A stretch of DNA of 5,891 nt from Pseudolysobacter sp. (GTDB lineage Bacteria > Pseudomonadota > Gammaproteobacteria > Xanthomonadales > Rhodanobacteraceae), in contig JANXUW010000365.1 in the NCBI GenBank assembly GCA_025351985.1, positions 1 through 5,891 on the forward strand. The letters are read 5' to 3'. Every line of letters begins with the position of its first letter. The first letter of the stretch is position 1. A program made the translations under genes and the position numbers. Below are positions 1 through 5,891 of the stretch, piece by piece. Below the pieces are notes generated by a model that did not search any database, was not told the origin of the DNA, and saw only the letters and a list, made by a program, of their open reading frames with translations.

Positions 1-161
1 GCCGAGATGAAAGGCCAGGAACTCGTGCGCATGGTGCCGAACATGGATGGCCACGCGAATCACGGCCACTCGTGCGTCAAGGGTCGGTTTGCTATCGGCT
101 ACACCACGCACCCCGATCGCATCACCAAGCCGATGATCCGCGCACGCATCGGCGATCCGTG
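1..161 (+). pseudogene. fdsA: Inverted internal fragment of fdsA (formate dehydrogenase alpha subunit)
   Basis: Read from base 1 on the plus strand, this gives about 53 residues of the same protein that fdsA encodes on the minus strand. It starts at AEMKGQELVRMVPN, which repeats codons 255-268 of the minus-strand gene. It then continues where that gene breaks off: MDGHANHGHSC, VKGRF and THPDRITKPMIRARIGDP. In the Mo-bis-PGD oxidoreductase family this is the expected continuation, and the HSCVKGRF cysteine is the fourth ligand of the catalytic-domain [4Fe-4S] cluster (CxxCxxxCx27C when the two pieces are joined). The homology stops after Pro307 (codon ending at 159); a family-typical Trp codon TGG would share its TG with bases 160-161. 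Beyond that the frame reads antisense of fdsA and has no meaning. It is a displaced, inverted piece of fdsA, not a separate gene. The left part may continue beyond the window. Confidence 0.88.
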
Positions 162-202
162 TTCGGCACCATGCGCACGAGTTCCTGGCCTTTCATCTCG
201 GC
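1..202. repeat. Inverted repeat / foldback junction inside fdsA
   Basis: Bases 1-43 are a perfect reverse complement of bases 160-202, separated by a 116-bp spacer (44-159) that occurs once. Both arms encode the same fdsA residues, AEMKGQELVRMVPN. The left arm reaches the window edge, so its true length is unknown. The spacer is the fdsA sequence that should follow the right arm, but in opposite orientation. This geometry, where a gene is read to a point, jumps about 120 bp ahead and returns on the other strand, is typical of a foldback chimera formed at short microhomology. The junction lies at about 159-162. Confidence 0.93.
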
Positions 203-964
203 ACGGAACGAGCAACCGACGCCGCAATACGCGCACGTTGTGGTGATGCTGTGTTCGGCCTGACCTTTTTCGATCAGGCTTTTTTCGGACAGCGTTGCCG
301 TCGGGCAAGCCTGCACGCACGCGCCGCACGAGACACACTCGGAATCGAGAAACGAATCGTTCTGACTGGCCACGACCTTGGAATCGAAACCGCGGCCCTC
401 GATCGTCAGCGCAAACGTGCCCTGCACTTCTTCGCACGCGCGCACGCAACGCGAACAGACGATGCACTTGCTTGGATCGAAAGTGAAATACGGATTGCTT
501 TCGTCTTTCTTCGCATCGAGATGATTCTCGCCTGCGTAGCCGTAGCGCACTTCGCGCAGGCCGACCACGCCGGCCATATCCTGCAGTTCGCAGTGGCCGT
601 TCGCCGGACACGTGAGGCAATCGAGCGGATGATCGGAAATGTAGAGTTCCATCACGCCGCGGCGCACATCGGCGAGTTTTTTGTTCTGCGTCGTGACTTT
701 CATGCCTGCAGCGACCGGCGTGGTGCACGAGGCCGGATAACCCTTCATGCCTTCGACTTGAACGAGGCACAGACGGCAAGAACCGAACGCGTCGAGCATT
801 TCTGTCGCGCACAATTTCGGAATCGCGATGCCGATGCTCGCCGCCGCGCGCATGACCGATGTGCCTTCGGCAACATCAACCGTAAAGCCGTCGATTTCTA
901 GTGATACGCGCTTACCGGATTTGGAAAGCGGCGTGCCAAAATCGTGTTCGATGATCGATAGCAT
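160..964 (-). CDS. fdsA: NAD-dependent formate dehydrogenase alpha subunit, N-terminal part (truncated at foldback)
   Basis: Catalytic subunit that oxidises formate to CO2 in the cytoplasm. Only residues 1-268 of a protein usually about 950 residues long are present in order. Visible domains: an N-terminal NuoG-like [2Fe-2S] ferredoxin domain (Cys52, Cys63, Cys66, Cys80); a His-ligated [4Fe-4S] site (His112, Cys116, Cys119, Cys125); two ferredoxin [4Fe-4S] motifs (Cys167/170/173/177 and Cys210/213/216/220, each last Cys in the usual position); and the start of the Mo-bis-PGD domain (Cys244, Cys247, Cys251). The formate- and Mo-binding parts are not in the window. The ATG start follows fdsB by 12 bp, with an AAGGA ribosome site 8 nt upstream. 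After Asn268 the minus-strand frame becomes antisense sequence (DRRCVRGSSAW then stop at 122), so I end the gene at the junction. The next 39 codons lie on the plus strand at 43-159. A generic NuoG/hydrogenase subunit is less likely, given the FdsGBA order and the closely matching FdsA sequence. Confidence 0.93.
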
Positions 965-972
965 ATTCGTAT

Positions 973-977
973 TCCTT
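973..977 (-). promoter_or_regulatory. Ribosome binding site of fdsA
   Basis: AAGGA on the minus strand, 8 nt before the fdsA ATG and overlapping the fdsB TAA stop by one base. It supports the chosen start and tight translational spacing within the operon. Confidence 0.7.
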
Positions 978-2545
978 TAGCTCGCCGCACGCAAGGCGCG
1001 CGGCTCGAAATCTTCGGCAAAATGGTTCAGTGCGCTGGTCACCGGAAATGGCACCATGCCACCGAGCGCGCACAGCGAGCCGGCCAGCAAGGTGTCGCAA
1101 AGATCGCGCAGCAGCGCCACGTTTTTCGCGTGCTCCTGGGCGGCGATGATGCGATCGATCACCTCGACGCCGCGTATCGAACCGATCCGACACGGCGTGC
1201 ATTTTCCGCAGGATTCGATCGCGCAGAACTCCATCGCGTAACGCGCTTGTTGCGCCATGTCGACGCTGTCATCGAATGCAACAATGCCGCCGTGGCCGAG
1301 CATCGCACCGACCGCGGCAAGGGCTTCGTAATCCAGCGGCGTATCGAATTGCGATTCAGGCATATACGCACCGAGCGGACCGCCGACTTGCACGGCGCGA
1401 ATCGGTTTGCCGGTGGCCGAACCGCCACCGAAGTCGTAAAGAATTTCGCGCAAGGTCAGGCCAAACGCACACTCGACCAAGCCGGCATGCTTGAGATTTC
1501 CCGCTAGCTGAAACGGCAGCGTGCCACGCGAACGGCCCATGCCGAAGTCGCGATAAAAATCCGCGCCCCTGTCGAGAATGATCGGCACGCTTGCGAGCGT
1601 GATGACGTTGTTGACCACGGTCGGTTTGCCGAACAAACCTTTCAGCGCCGGCAGCGGTGGCTTGAAGCGCACCTGGCCGCGTATGCCTTCGAGGCTTTCG
1701 AGCAGCGAGGTTTCTTCGCCGCAAATATACGCACCCGCACCGAGACGAACCTCGAGTTCGAAATCGTGTTCGCTGCCGCAAATTCCGGTGCCGAGATAAC
1801 CTGCGTTTTTCGCCGCGAGAATGGCTTCGTTCAGCGCACGAAACGCATGCGGGTATTCGCTGCGCAGATAGATGTAACCCTGCGTCGCGCCGACCGCGAT
1901 ACCGGCGATGATCATGCCTTCGATCAGCACCAGCGGATCGCCTTCCATGATCATGCGATCGGCATACGTGCCGGAATCGCCTTCGTCGGCGTTGCAAACG
2001 ATGTACTTCTGCTCGGCCGGCGCGCTGAACACGGTTTTCCATTTGATACCGGCTGGAAACGCCGCACCGCCGCGACCACGCAAGCCGGAATCCGTCACCT
2101 GCTTCACGATATCGGCGGATGAAGTTTTCAAAGCGGCGGCGAGGCCGCGAAATCCACCGTGCGCGACATAATCCTCGACACTGACGGGATCGGTTATTCC
2201 GACGCGAGCAAACGTCAGGCGTTGCTGGCGTTTCAAATACGGAATTTCTTCGGTCAATCCCAAACGCAAATCATGTTTGCCGCCATGCAGAAAATCCGCA
2301 GCAAAAAGATTGGCGATATCACTTGCCTGCACCGGGCCGTAAGCAACACGACCTTCCGGCGTTTCGACCTCGACCATCGGTTCGAGCCAGAACAATCCGC
2401 GCGCTCCGTTGCGCACGATCTGGATATCGGCCCCCAGACGTATGGCTTCAGCGGCGATCGCATTGGCAGTTTGTTCGGCGCCGAGCGAAAGTGCCGACGC
2501 ATCGCGCGGCACATAAACGCGAATATGTGTGCTTGTGTTGCTCAT
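977..2545 (-). CDS. fdsB: NAD-dependent formate dehydrogenase beta subunit (NuoF-like, FMN/NADH binding)
   Basis: Complete, 522 residues, close to the usual FdsB length. It is the diaphorase subunit, passing electrons from the alpha-subunit Fe-S chain through FMN to NAD+. Residues 1 to about 100 form a thioredoxin-like N-terminal domain without the Cys ligands of NuoE, as in other FdsB proteins. The NuoF core follows: the glycine-rich nucleotide-binding segment [13 protein letters not shown] (about 154-166), [10 protein letters not shown] (185-194), and the [22 protein letters not shown]-site motif (269-287). Near the C-terminus is the [4Fe-4S] site [10 protein letters not shown] (Cys446, Cys449, Cys452) with Cys492 as fourth ligand. 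The start ATG overlaps the fdsG stop as ATGA, and there is no strong Shine-Dalgarno sequence before it, so translation is probably coupled to fdsG. All key residues are present and no frameshift is seen. Confidence 0.96.
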   Translation of the reverse strand: MSNTSTHIRVYVPRDASALSLGAEQTANAIAAEAIRLGADIQIVRNGARGLFWLEPMVEVETPEGRVAYGPVQASDIANLFAADFLHGGKHDLRLGLTEEIPYLKRQQRLTFARVGITDPVSVEDYVAHGGFRGLAAALKTSSADIVKQVTDSGLRGRGGAAFPAGIKWKTVFSAPAEQKYIVCNADEGDSGTYADRMIMEGDPLVLIEGMIIAGIAVGATQGYIYLRSEYPHAFRALNEAILAAKNAGYLGTGICGSEHDFELEVRLGAGAYICGEETSLLESLEGIRGQVRFKPPLPALKGLFGKPTVVNNVITLASVPIILDRGADFYRDFGMGRSRGTLPFQLAGNLKHAGLVECAFGLTLREILYDFGGGSATGKPIRAVQVGGPLGAYMPESQFDTPLDYEALAAVGAMLGHGGIVAFDDSVDMAQQARYAMEFCAIESCGKCTPCRIGSIRGVEVIDRIIAAQEHAKNVALLRDLCDTLLAGSLCALGGMVPFPVTSALNHFAEDFEPRALRAAS

Positions 2546-3063
2546 GCGGTTTGCCGCGTCGCCTGAATCAGGCTATCGAATTTTTCGACCGTCATTCGTC
2601 CGTGCAGTTCCTGATCCAGCATTACAGCCGGCGAACACGCGCAGTTGCCGAGGCAATACACCGGCTCGAGCGTGATCGCACCATCCGCGGTCGACTCGTG
2701 AAAGTCGATGCCCAGGATTTTTTTCGCGTGCGCTTCGAGTGCCACCGCGCCCATCGACTGGCACGCTTCGGCGCGACACAAATACAGCACGTGGCGCGCG
2801 ACCGGCTTGCTGCGGAAGTGATGATAAAAACTGATCACGCCATGTACCTCGGCGCGCGAGATATTCAACGCCAGCGCGATCAAATGCACCGCATCAGGCG
2901 GCACATATCCGAGCGCTTCCTGCACCCCGTGCAATATCGGCAACAACGCACCCGGCACACCTTTCAGACGATGCAGAACATCGGCAACCGCCGCCGATTG
3001 ATCCGGCGGCAGATTGTTTTCGGGCTCATTGCGCAACTGAATCGGTATAGCCGGACGTGCCAC
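2542..3063 (-). CDS. fdsG: NAD-dependent formate dehydrogenase gamma subunit (NuoE-like 2Fe-2S protein)
   Basis: Complete, 173 residues, a typical size for FdsG. It has the NuoE-family layout: an N-terminal helical bundle (about 20-85, with the [11 protein letters not shown] segment at 73-83) and a C-terminal thioredoxin-like domain binding one [2Fe-2S] cluster through Cys96, Cys101, Cys137 and Cys141 (CxxxxC then CLGNC). In the soluble Fds complex it pairs with FdsB in the NADH-side electron module. The start is GTG at 3063, chosen because AGGAG lies 6 nt upstream and the family N-terminus fits. It begins 27 bp after the end of the transporter fragment and overlaps fdsB by 4 nt (ATGA), so it belongs to one operon with fdsB and fdsA. 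FdsG, rather than NuoE or HoxE, is chosen because of the adjacent FdsB and FdsA. Confidence 0.95.
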   Translation of the reverse strand: MARPAIPIQLRNEPENNLPPDQSAAVADVLHRLKGVPGALLPILHGVQEALGYVPPDAVHLIALALNISRAEVHGVISFYHHFRSKPVARHVLYLCRAEACQSMGAVALEAHAKKILGIDFHESTADGAITLEPVYCLGNCACSPAVMLDQELHGRMTVEKFDSLIQATRQTA

Positions 3064-3069
3064 AGCCGT

Positions 3070-3074
3070 CTCCT
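3070..3074 (-). promoter_or_regulatory. Ribosome binding site of fdsG
   Basis: AGGAG on the minus strand, 6 nt before a GTG codon at 3063-3061. It decides the non-ATG start of fdsG. The 27-bp gap between the transporter stop and this start leaves no room for a separate promoter or terminator, so fdsG is read through from upstream. Confidence 0.75.
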
Positions 3075-3090
3075 GTTTTGTATTGTCTAA

Positions 3091-4047
3091 TTAAAAAAGT
3101 ACAGCGGCTTTTTGCAGTGTCATCCACGCGCCCCACGCTATCGGAATACCGACCACGAGCCACGCCAACAACACCGCAAAACTGCAACCACTGGACGCCG
3201 AATTCGATGACGTCGCCGATGCGGAGGTTTCGTGCGCCTTCAGTCGCGCTTCGGCGATCTGCGCATCGGTCATGAAATATTTGCTCGCCACCGGTTTCAC
3301 CAGCAAGTTGCAGATCAGCCCGATCAGCAGCAATGCGACGAGGATATACATGGTGCGATCGTAAACCTGCGCCTTCGGTACGCCCGCGGCGATTTGCGCG
3401 TCGCGGATGTAGTTGATCAGCAGCGGGCCGATCACGCCGGCAGTCGACCACGCTGTAAGCAGATGGCCATGAATCGCGCCGACAAACTGCGTGCCGAACA
3501 TGTCCGAAAGATACGCCGGCACGGTCGCGAAACCACCGCCGTACATCGACAGTATCACGCAGAAAATCGCGACGAACAATCCGACCTGACCACTGTGTCC
3601 CATCGATGGTGCGGCAGCATACAAGGCGATGCCGAGCAGAAAAAATATCGCGTAGGTGACTTTGCGTCCGAGCCGATCCGACAACGATGCCCAGAAAAAC
3701 CGACCACCGATATTGAACAAACTCAACAAGCCGGCAAAACCCGCAGCGATCGCCGACATCTGCTTGAGTTGATCGGCGCTGAGTTGCGCCACACCGATAT
3801 CGAGACCGAGCAGTCGGCCACCGAACACTTCCTGCAGCATCGGCACGGCGACGGCGAGCACCGCAATGCCGGCGGTCACGTTCATGCACAACACCATCCA
3901 GATCAGCCAGAACTGCGGCGTTTTCCACGCGGTATTAAGATGCACCTGGCCGTGCGTGATCATCGAATCGTTAATGATACGCGCCGGCGCAATATGCCAT
4001 AGCCGACCTTGGTCTAGCCTCATGTTCGAGATGATCGGCCGCAGCAA
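3091..4047 (-). pseudogene. OFA-family MFS transporter (oxalate/formate antiporter-like), C-terminal half only
   Basis: The reading frame matches the second half of large OFA-family major facilitator proteins. From about residue 30 it has the linker MITHGQVHLNTAWKTPQFW, then six hydrophobic segments expected for TM7-TM12. The TM8-TM9 loop signature GGRFFWASLSDRLGRK is present, and a polar stretch rich in Ser/Ala precedes a seventh hydrophobic segment (FAVLLAWLVVGIPIAWGAW) at the C-terminus. Such proteins normally have about 12 membrane segments and well over 400 residues; TM1-TM6 are missing. The frame is open upstream to a TGA near 4120. The first codon that could act as a start is TTG at 4047, with an ATG at 4022, neither with a ribosome site. 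The first 20 or so residues show no family resemblance. I therefore read it as a truncated gene joined to unrelated sequence near 4000-4010. Its position just before fdsG fits formate or oxalate transport for the pathway. Expression of a functional half-transporter is unlikely. Confidence 0.8.
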
Positions 4048-4248
4048 GCGCGGCGTGACTGCAGGTTTGCCGGATGCGATGAATTCGTGACGAAACTGGC
4101 GGGGAGCACTATGCCTTGGTCAAAGGCATCGGCTTGCGTGGAATGACCGACGCTGCGGTGAGCTGCGGATGGTAATCGAATTGTCGACGGCGAAATCCGA
4201 GTCAGAGAGGGAGCTATCCGGCCGCTCTCGAAACCGCACGCTACGCGA
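4009..4248. other. Gene-free segment between truncated transporter and small ORF
   Basis: About 240 bp without a supportable gene. Both strands have open stretches, but none begins with a plausible start and ribosome site or shows a recognisable motif. The longest minus-strand one (98 codons, 4020-4316) overlaps the following small gene and is Arg/Ser rich with no membrane segments, so it is not the lost transporter N-terminus. The stretch is too short to hold the missing six membrane segments. It carries a clear hairpin at 4111-4129. It could be a remnant of a mobile element or a chimeric join; I do not recognise it. Confidence 0.6.
4111..4129. repeat. Perfect 7-bp inverted repeat (hairpin)
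   Basis: ATGCCTT and AAGGCAT flank a 5-base loop (GGTCA). The hairpin has no T-run after it on either strand, so it is not a standard intrinsic terminator. Part of it (CCTTGGTC) recurs at 4007-4014 next to the transporter break. Confidence 0.6.
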
Positions 4249-4536
4249 TTATTTCCGGCGCCGCGCGTTTTGCTCAGCGAGGTCGAGCAAACGCGAGGCA
4301 AGGCCCGCGCTGCCACGCGTCACGAGTCGAATCGTGGCGTAAATCCCTTGCGTAATCGCGGTCTGAACGGATTCGATTTTGCGCACCGGCGCGGCGATGG
4401 CATCGATGCGCTGCAACAACGCATACGGCTGCCGCACGATTTTTTGCTGCAACGATTCGCTGGCATTTACCGTTGCGGTAACCACGTCTTCGAGCAGATC
4501 TTTTGCACCGCGCAATTGGCGGATCGGAATACGCAT
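4249..4536 (-). CDS. Small helical protein of unknown function, coupled to the hydrolase gene
   Basis: A 95-residue protein starting MRIPIRQLRG and ending in a basic tail (ARRRK). I do not recognise the family. It is predicted by eye to be mostly amphipathic helix, with hydrophobic residues spaced through LLEDVVTATVNASESLQQKI and IESVQTAITQGIYATIRLV. It has no Cys or Trp and no clear signal peptide or full membrane span. The ATG at 4536 is preferred because GAGGAG lies 6 nt upstream. An ATG six codons earlier (4554) overlaps the hydrolase stop as ATGA and would give 101 residues. Either way it directly follows the hydrolase and is probably co-translated with it. The composition loosely recalls phasin-like or other coiled helical accessory proteins, but this is only a resemblance. 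Confidence 0.75.
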   Translation of the reverse strand: MRIPIRQLRGAKDLLEDVVTATVNASESLQQKIVRQPYALLQRIDAIAAPVRKIESVQTAITQGIYATIRLVTRGSAGLASRLLDLAEQNARRRK

Positions 4537-4542
4537 GTCTTT

Positions 4543-4548
4543 CTCCTC
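4543..4548 (-). promoter_or_regulatory. Ribosome binding site of the small helical protein
   Basis: GAGGAG on the minus strand, 6 nt before the ATG at 4536. It favours that start over the upstream ATG at 4554, for which this purine run would lie inside the coding sequence. Confidence 0.7.
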
Positions 4549-4550
4549 GC

Positions 4551-5498
4551 TCATGGATGGCTGCACCATGTTTTGATCTGGGTATAGACCTCGCGATCGT
4601 GTGCTAATGCAAGATGGTGTGTGCCGGCAAATACGCGCGAATGCGATGCGTCGTACATCGTACCGGCCGCTGCGGATTCGCGTGGCACGCGCACCAGCGC
4701 ATCGCCGAGCAAGCGCGAGGCCGGATGCGCGGGATCGTCGGTAATCGTGCCCATCAAGAAATAATGCTGCGCGGTCGGCAGCCACGCGACGCTAGAAATC
4801 TTGTCGTCGGTCAATGGCGCACCACGGCGCAAATCCTTCACACCTTGACTGCGTGTATCGAGAATATCTCCGATCAGTCGCGTGATCGGATTCGGCACCG
4901 CGTGCAAAGTGCGCGCAGTTGCATGCACGAGTCTTTCCAGATCGGCGCCGGTATGTGGCGTGCCGAGATAAAACACCCGCGTGACTTTTTCCAGCCACGG
5001 CGGCGGTGCGCCGGTCTGATTGCACGCCGCGCGCAACACCAGTCCACCCATGCTGTGGCCGATCAATACGATCTCATCGACCTTGCACGGGTAGTTGGCG
5101 AGCAAGGCGGTCAGCAATGACGATAAATCACTGCCGTTTTTGGCAATCGGCAAACCGCTGTTGTAGCGCAGGTAGAAAGGCGTGTAGCCGAGTTCGGCTT
5201 GCAGCAGCGATCCGTACGAAACATCGTCATCGGTTTTTTTGCCGGCGTGATCCTTCGCTTCGCGCCAGGTCCAGATATTTTCGCTGCAGGCCAGGCCATG
5301 CACAAAAACGCAGAGCTTGTTGCCGGCTTGCGGATACGCGCGACTGATCGCCTCCGCAGACAGCTGCAGCGGCTGATTGTCGACATGAAAAGACATGCCG
5401 ATGGCGAGGCCATTGCCACGACGCAGCAGGTAGTCGCCAAACATGCCGTTGAGCGCACTGATACTTTGCGTTACCCAGCCCGGCGATGATTCGCTCAT
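4551..5498 (-). CDS. Alpha/beta hydrolase, lipase/PGAP1-like esterase
   Basis: Complete, 315 residues. The alpha/beta-hydrolase core is clear: an oxyanion-region motif FVHGLACSE (65-73); the nucleophile elbow IGHSMGG with Ser149 (146-152); LGTPHTGADLE (178-188), typical of lipase-like hydrolases; a probable acid residue Asp266 in LLGDALVRV; and a probable catalytic His at 294 or 295 in GTHHLALAHDREVYTQI near the C-terminus. There is no signal peptide or membrane segment, so a cytoplasmic enzyme is likely. The substrate cannot be read from sequence; carboxylic esters or acylated compounds are the family norm. The ATG at 5498 has only a weak ribosome site, but the next Met is at residue 19, and the N-terminus looks natural. 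The stop overlaps a possible ATG of the downstream small gene (ATGA). An ArsR-type regulator gene lies upstream after a 135-bp gap. Confidence 0.9.
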   Translation of the reverse strand: MSESSPGWVTQSISALNGMFGDYLLRRGNGLAIGMSFHVDNQPLQLSAEAISRAYPQAGNKLCVFVHGLACSENIWTWREAKDHAGKKTDDDVSYGSLLQAELGYTPFYLRYNSGLPIAKNGSDLSSLLTALLANYPCKVDEIVLIGHSMGGLVLRAACNQTGAPPPWLEKVTRVFYLGTPHTGADLERLVHATARTLHAVPNPITRLIGDILDTRSQGVKDLRRGAPLTDDKISSVAWLPTAQHYFLMGTITDDPAHPASRLLGDALVRVPRESAAAGTMYDASHSRVFAGTHHLALAHDREVYTQIKTWCSHP

Positions 5499-5633
5499 GC
5501 AATAGTCACTCGTTGAAATGTCACAGAATGCGCGAACATCGTCGCAGGTTAATCGAACCGGCTAGAGTCTTGAGTCTAGCGGCGTTGTAGCGGCTCCTCT
5601 TTTACTAAAAGTCAGCAGTTGAAAGAGTGTCGA
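5499..5633. promoter_or_regulatory. Intergenic region with two palindromes, possible control region of the hydrolase gene
   Basis: 135 bp between the ArsR-like gene and the hydrolase, both on the minus strand. CTTTTACTAAAAG at 5599-5611 is a perfect palindrome with one central base. GCTAGAGTCTTGAGTCTAGC at 5561-5580 has 6-bp inverted ends (GCTAGA/TCTAGC) and an internal direct repeat GAGTCT. Neither is followed by a T-run that would make a standard terminator for the minus-strand gene. Both could be operator sites for a dimeric regulator. I could not place a convincing -35/-10 pair. Confidence 0.4.
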
Positions 5634-5891
5634 TCACGCATCGGCCGAGGCGGCCTCACGCGCAAACCCGATGATCATTTCCAGCAATCCCGGAAAACGC
5701 GCATCCAGATCCTTGCGCCGCAACGACGTGAAACGTTGCGTGCCGACGGGACTCACGCGCGTGACCCCGGCTTCACGCAGGCGTCGCAGATGGTAAGTGA
5801 GATTGGTCTTGCTGCAGGCATCGAGAAACTCGGCGCACGTGGCCTCGCCGAGCGTGTCCAGGCGCAGCACGATTTCGAGTCGAGTGGGATC
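5634..5891 (-). CDS. ArsR-family winged-helix transcriptional regulator, C-terminal part
   Basis: 85 residues up to a TGA at 5634; the frame is open to the right edge, so the gene starts outside the window. The visible part begins DPTRLEIVLRL, the ArsR-family first-helix signature, followed by TCAEFLDACSKTNLTYHLRRLREAGV, a helix-turn-helix with recognition helix around KTNLTYHLRRLREAG. A wing follows (VSPVGTQRFTSLRRKDLDARFPG), and then a C-terminal dimerisation helix. The usual arsenic/cadmium-sensing CxC motif (as in ELCVCDL) is not present; there are two separate Cys (TCAEF, DACSK). It is therefore more likely a non-metal member of the family. It is likely to bind DNA as a dimer, and its target could include its own promoter or the downstream hydrolase gene (inference from position only). 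A GTG at 5870 is not the real start, as conserved residues lie upstream. Confidence 0.88.
   Translation of the reverse strand, partial: DPTRLEIVLRLDTLGEATCAEFLDACSKTNLTYHLRRLREAGVTRVSPVGTQRFTSLRRKDLDARFPGLLEMIIGFAREAASADA

Noticed and set aside
7..246. Plus-strand open frame of 79 codons as a separate gene
   Set aside because: Its first 51 codons are an internal piece of fdsA and the remainder reads antisense to fdsA across the foldback junction.
251..901. Long plus-strand open frame (216 codons) opposite fdsA
   Set aside because: It is antisense to strongly conserved FdsA Fe-S domains, has no recognisable motif and is rich in Arg/Ala/His, as expected for a shadow frame in GC-rich DNA.
3232..4002. 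Plus-strand open frame of 256 codons opposite the transporter
   Set aside because: It is charged, with many Arg, Gln and His, has no domain, and lies opposite clear MFS membrane segments; it is a shadow frame.
4111..4129. Hairpin as an intrinsic terminator
   Set aside because: No U-tract follows on either strand and the stem is only 7 bp.
4020..4316. Minus-strand frame as the frameshifted N-terminus of the transporter
   Set aside because: It has no membrane segments, overlaps the well-supported small gene and is far too short for six membrane spans.
5499..5633. Sigma-70 promoter for the hydrolase
   Set aside because: No -35/-10 pair with good spacing could be found by eye; only weak partial matches.
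1..5891. CRISPR array, tRNA or rRNA gene, intact transposase
   Set aside because: No regularly spaced direct repeats, no tRNA arm pattern, no rRNA-like sequence and no transposase motifs were seen on either strand.

Overview
The window looks like a moderately GC-rich proteobacterial chromosome fragment. The Fds-type formate dehydrogenase, the codon use and the gene style fit Gammaproteobacteria best, possibly a Xanthomonadales relative, but this placement is a low-confidence inference. All real genes read on the minus strand, so biological order runs from high to low coordinates.

Right part (about 4249-5891): a C-terminal piece of an ArsR-type winged-helix regulator runs off the right edge. 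A 135-bp gap with two small palindromes follows. Then come a complete cytoplasmic alpha/beta hydrolase of the lipase/PGAP1-like type (GHSMG nucleophile motif) and a tightly coupled 95-residue helical protein of unknown function.

Middle (about 4009-4248): roughly 240 bp with no recognisable gene. It contains a perfect 7-bp-arm hairpin and ends abruptly inside a transporter gene.

Left part (1 to about 4008): the C-terminal half of an oxalate/formate antiporter-family (OFA) MFS transporter, then fdsG, fdsB and fdsA. These encode the gamma, beta and alpha subunits of a soluble NAD-dependent, molybdenum- or tungsten-containing formate dehydrogenase. Electrons from formate at the alpha-subunit active site would pass through its Fe-S chain to FdsB/FdsG and reduce NAD+. 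The transporter would have supplied or exchanged formate or oxalate, but its N-terminal half is absent here.

The most unusual feature is at the left end. After fdsA codon 268 the sequence folds back on itself: positions 1-43 are the exact reverse complement of 160-202. The next stretch of fdsA (about codons 256-307, including the fourth Cys of its catalytic-domain Fe-S cluster) is found only on the opposite strand. This is most simply an inverted chimera (amplification or assembly foldback), although a real inverted rearrangement cannot be excluded. Together with the abrupt break in the transporter near 4000, it raises the possibility that the window is stitched from pieces that are not neighbours in the genome. 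I found no convincing new biological system, CRISPR array, RNA gene or intact mobile element.
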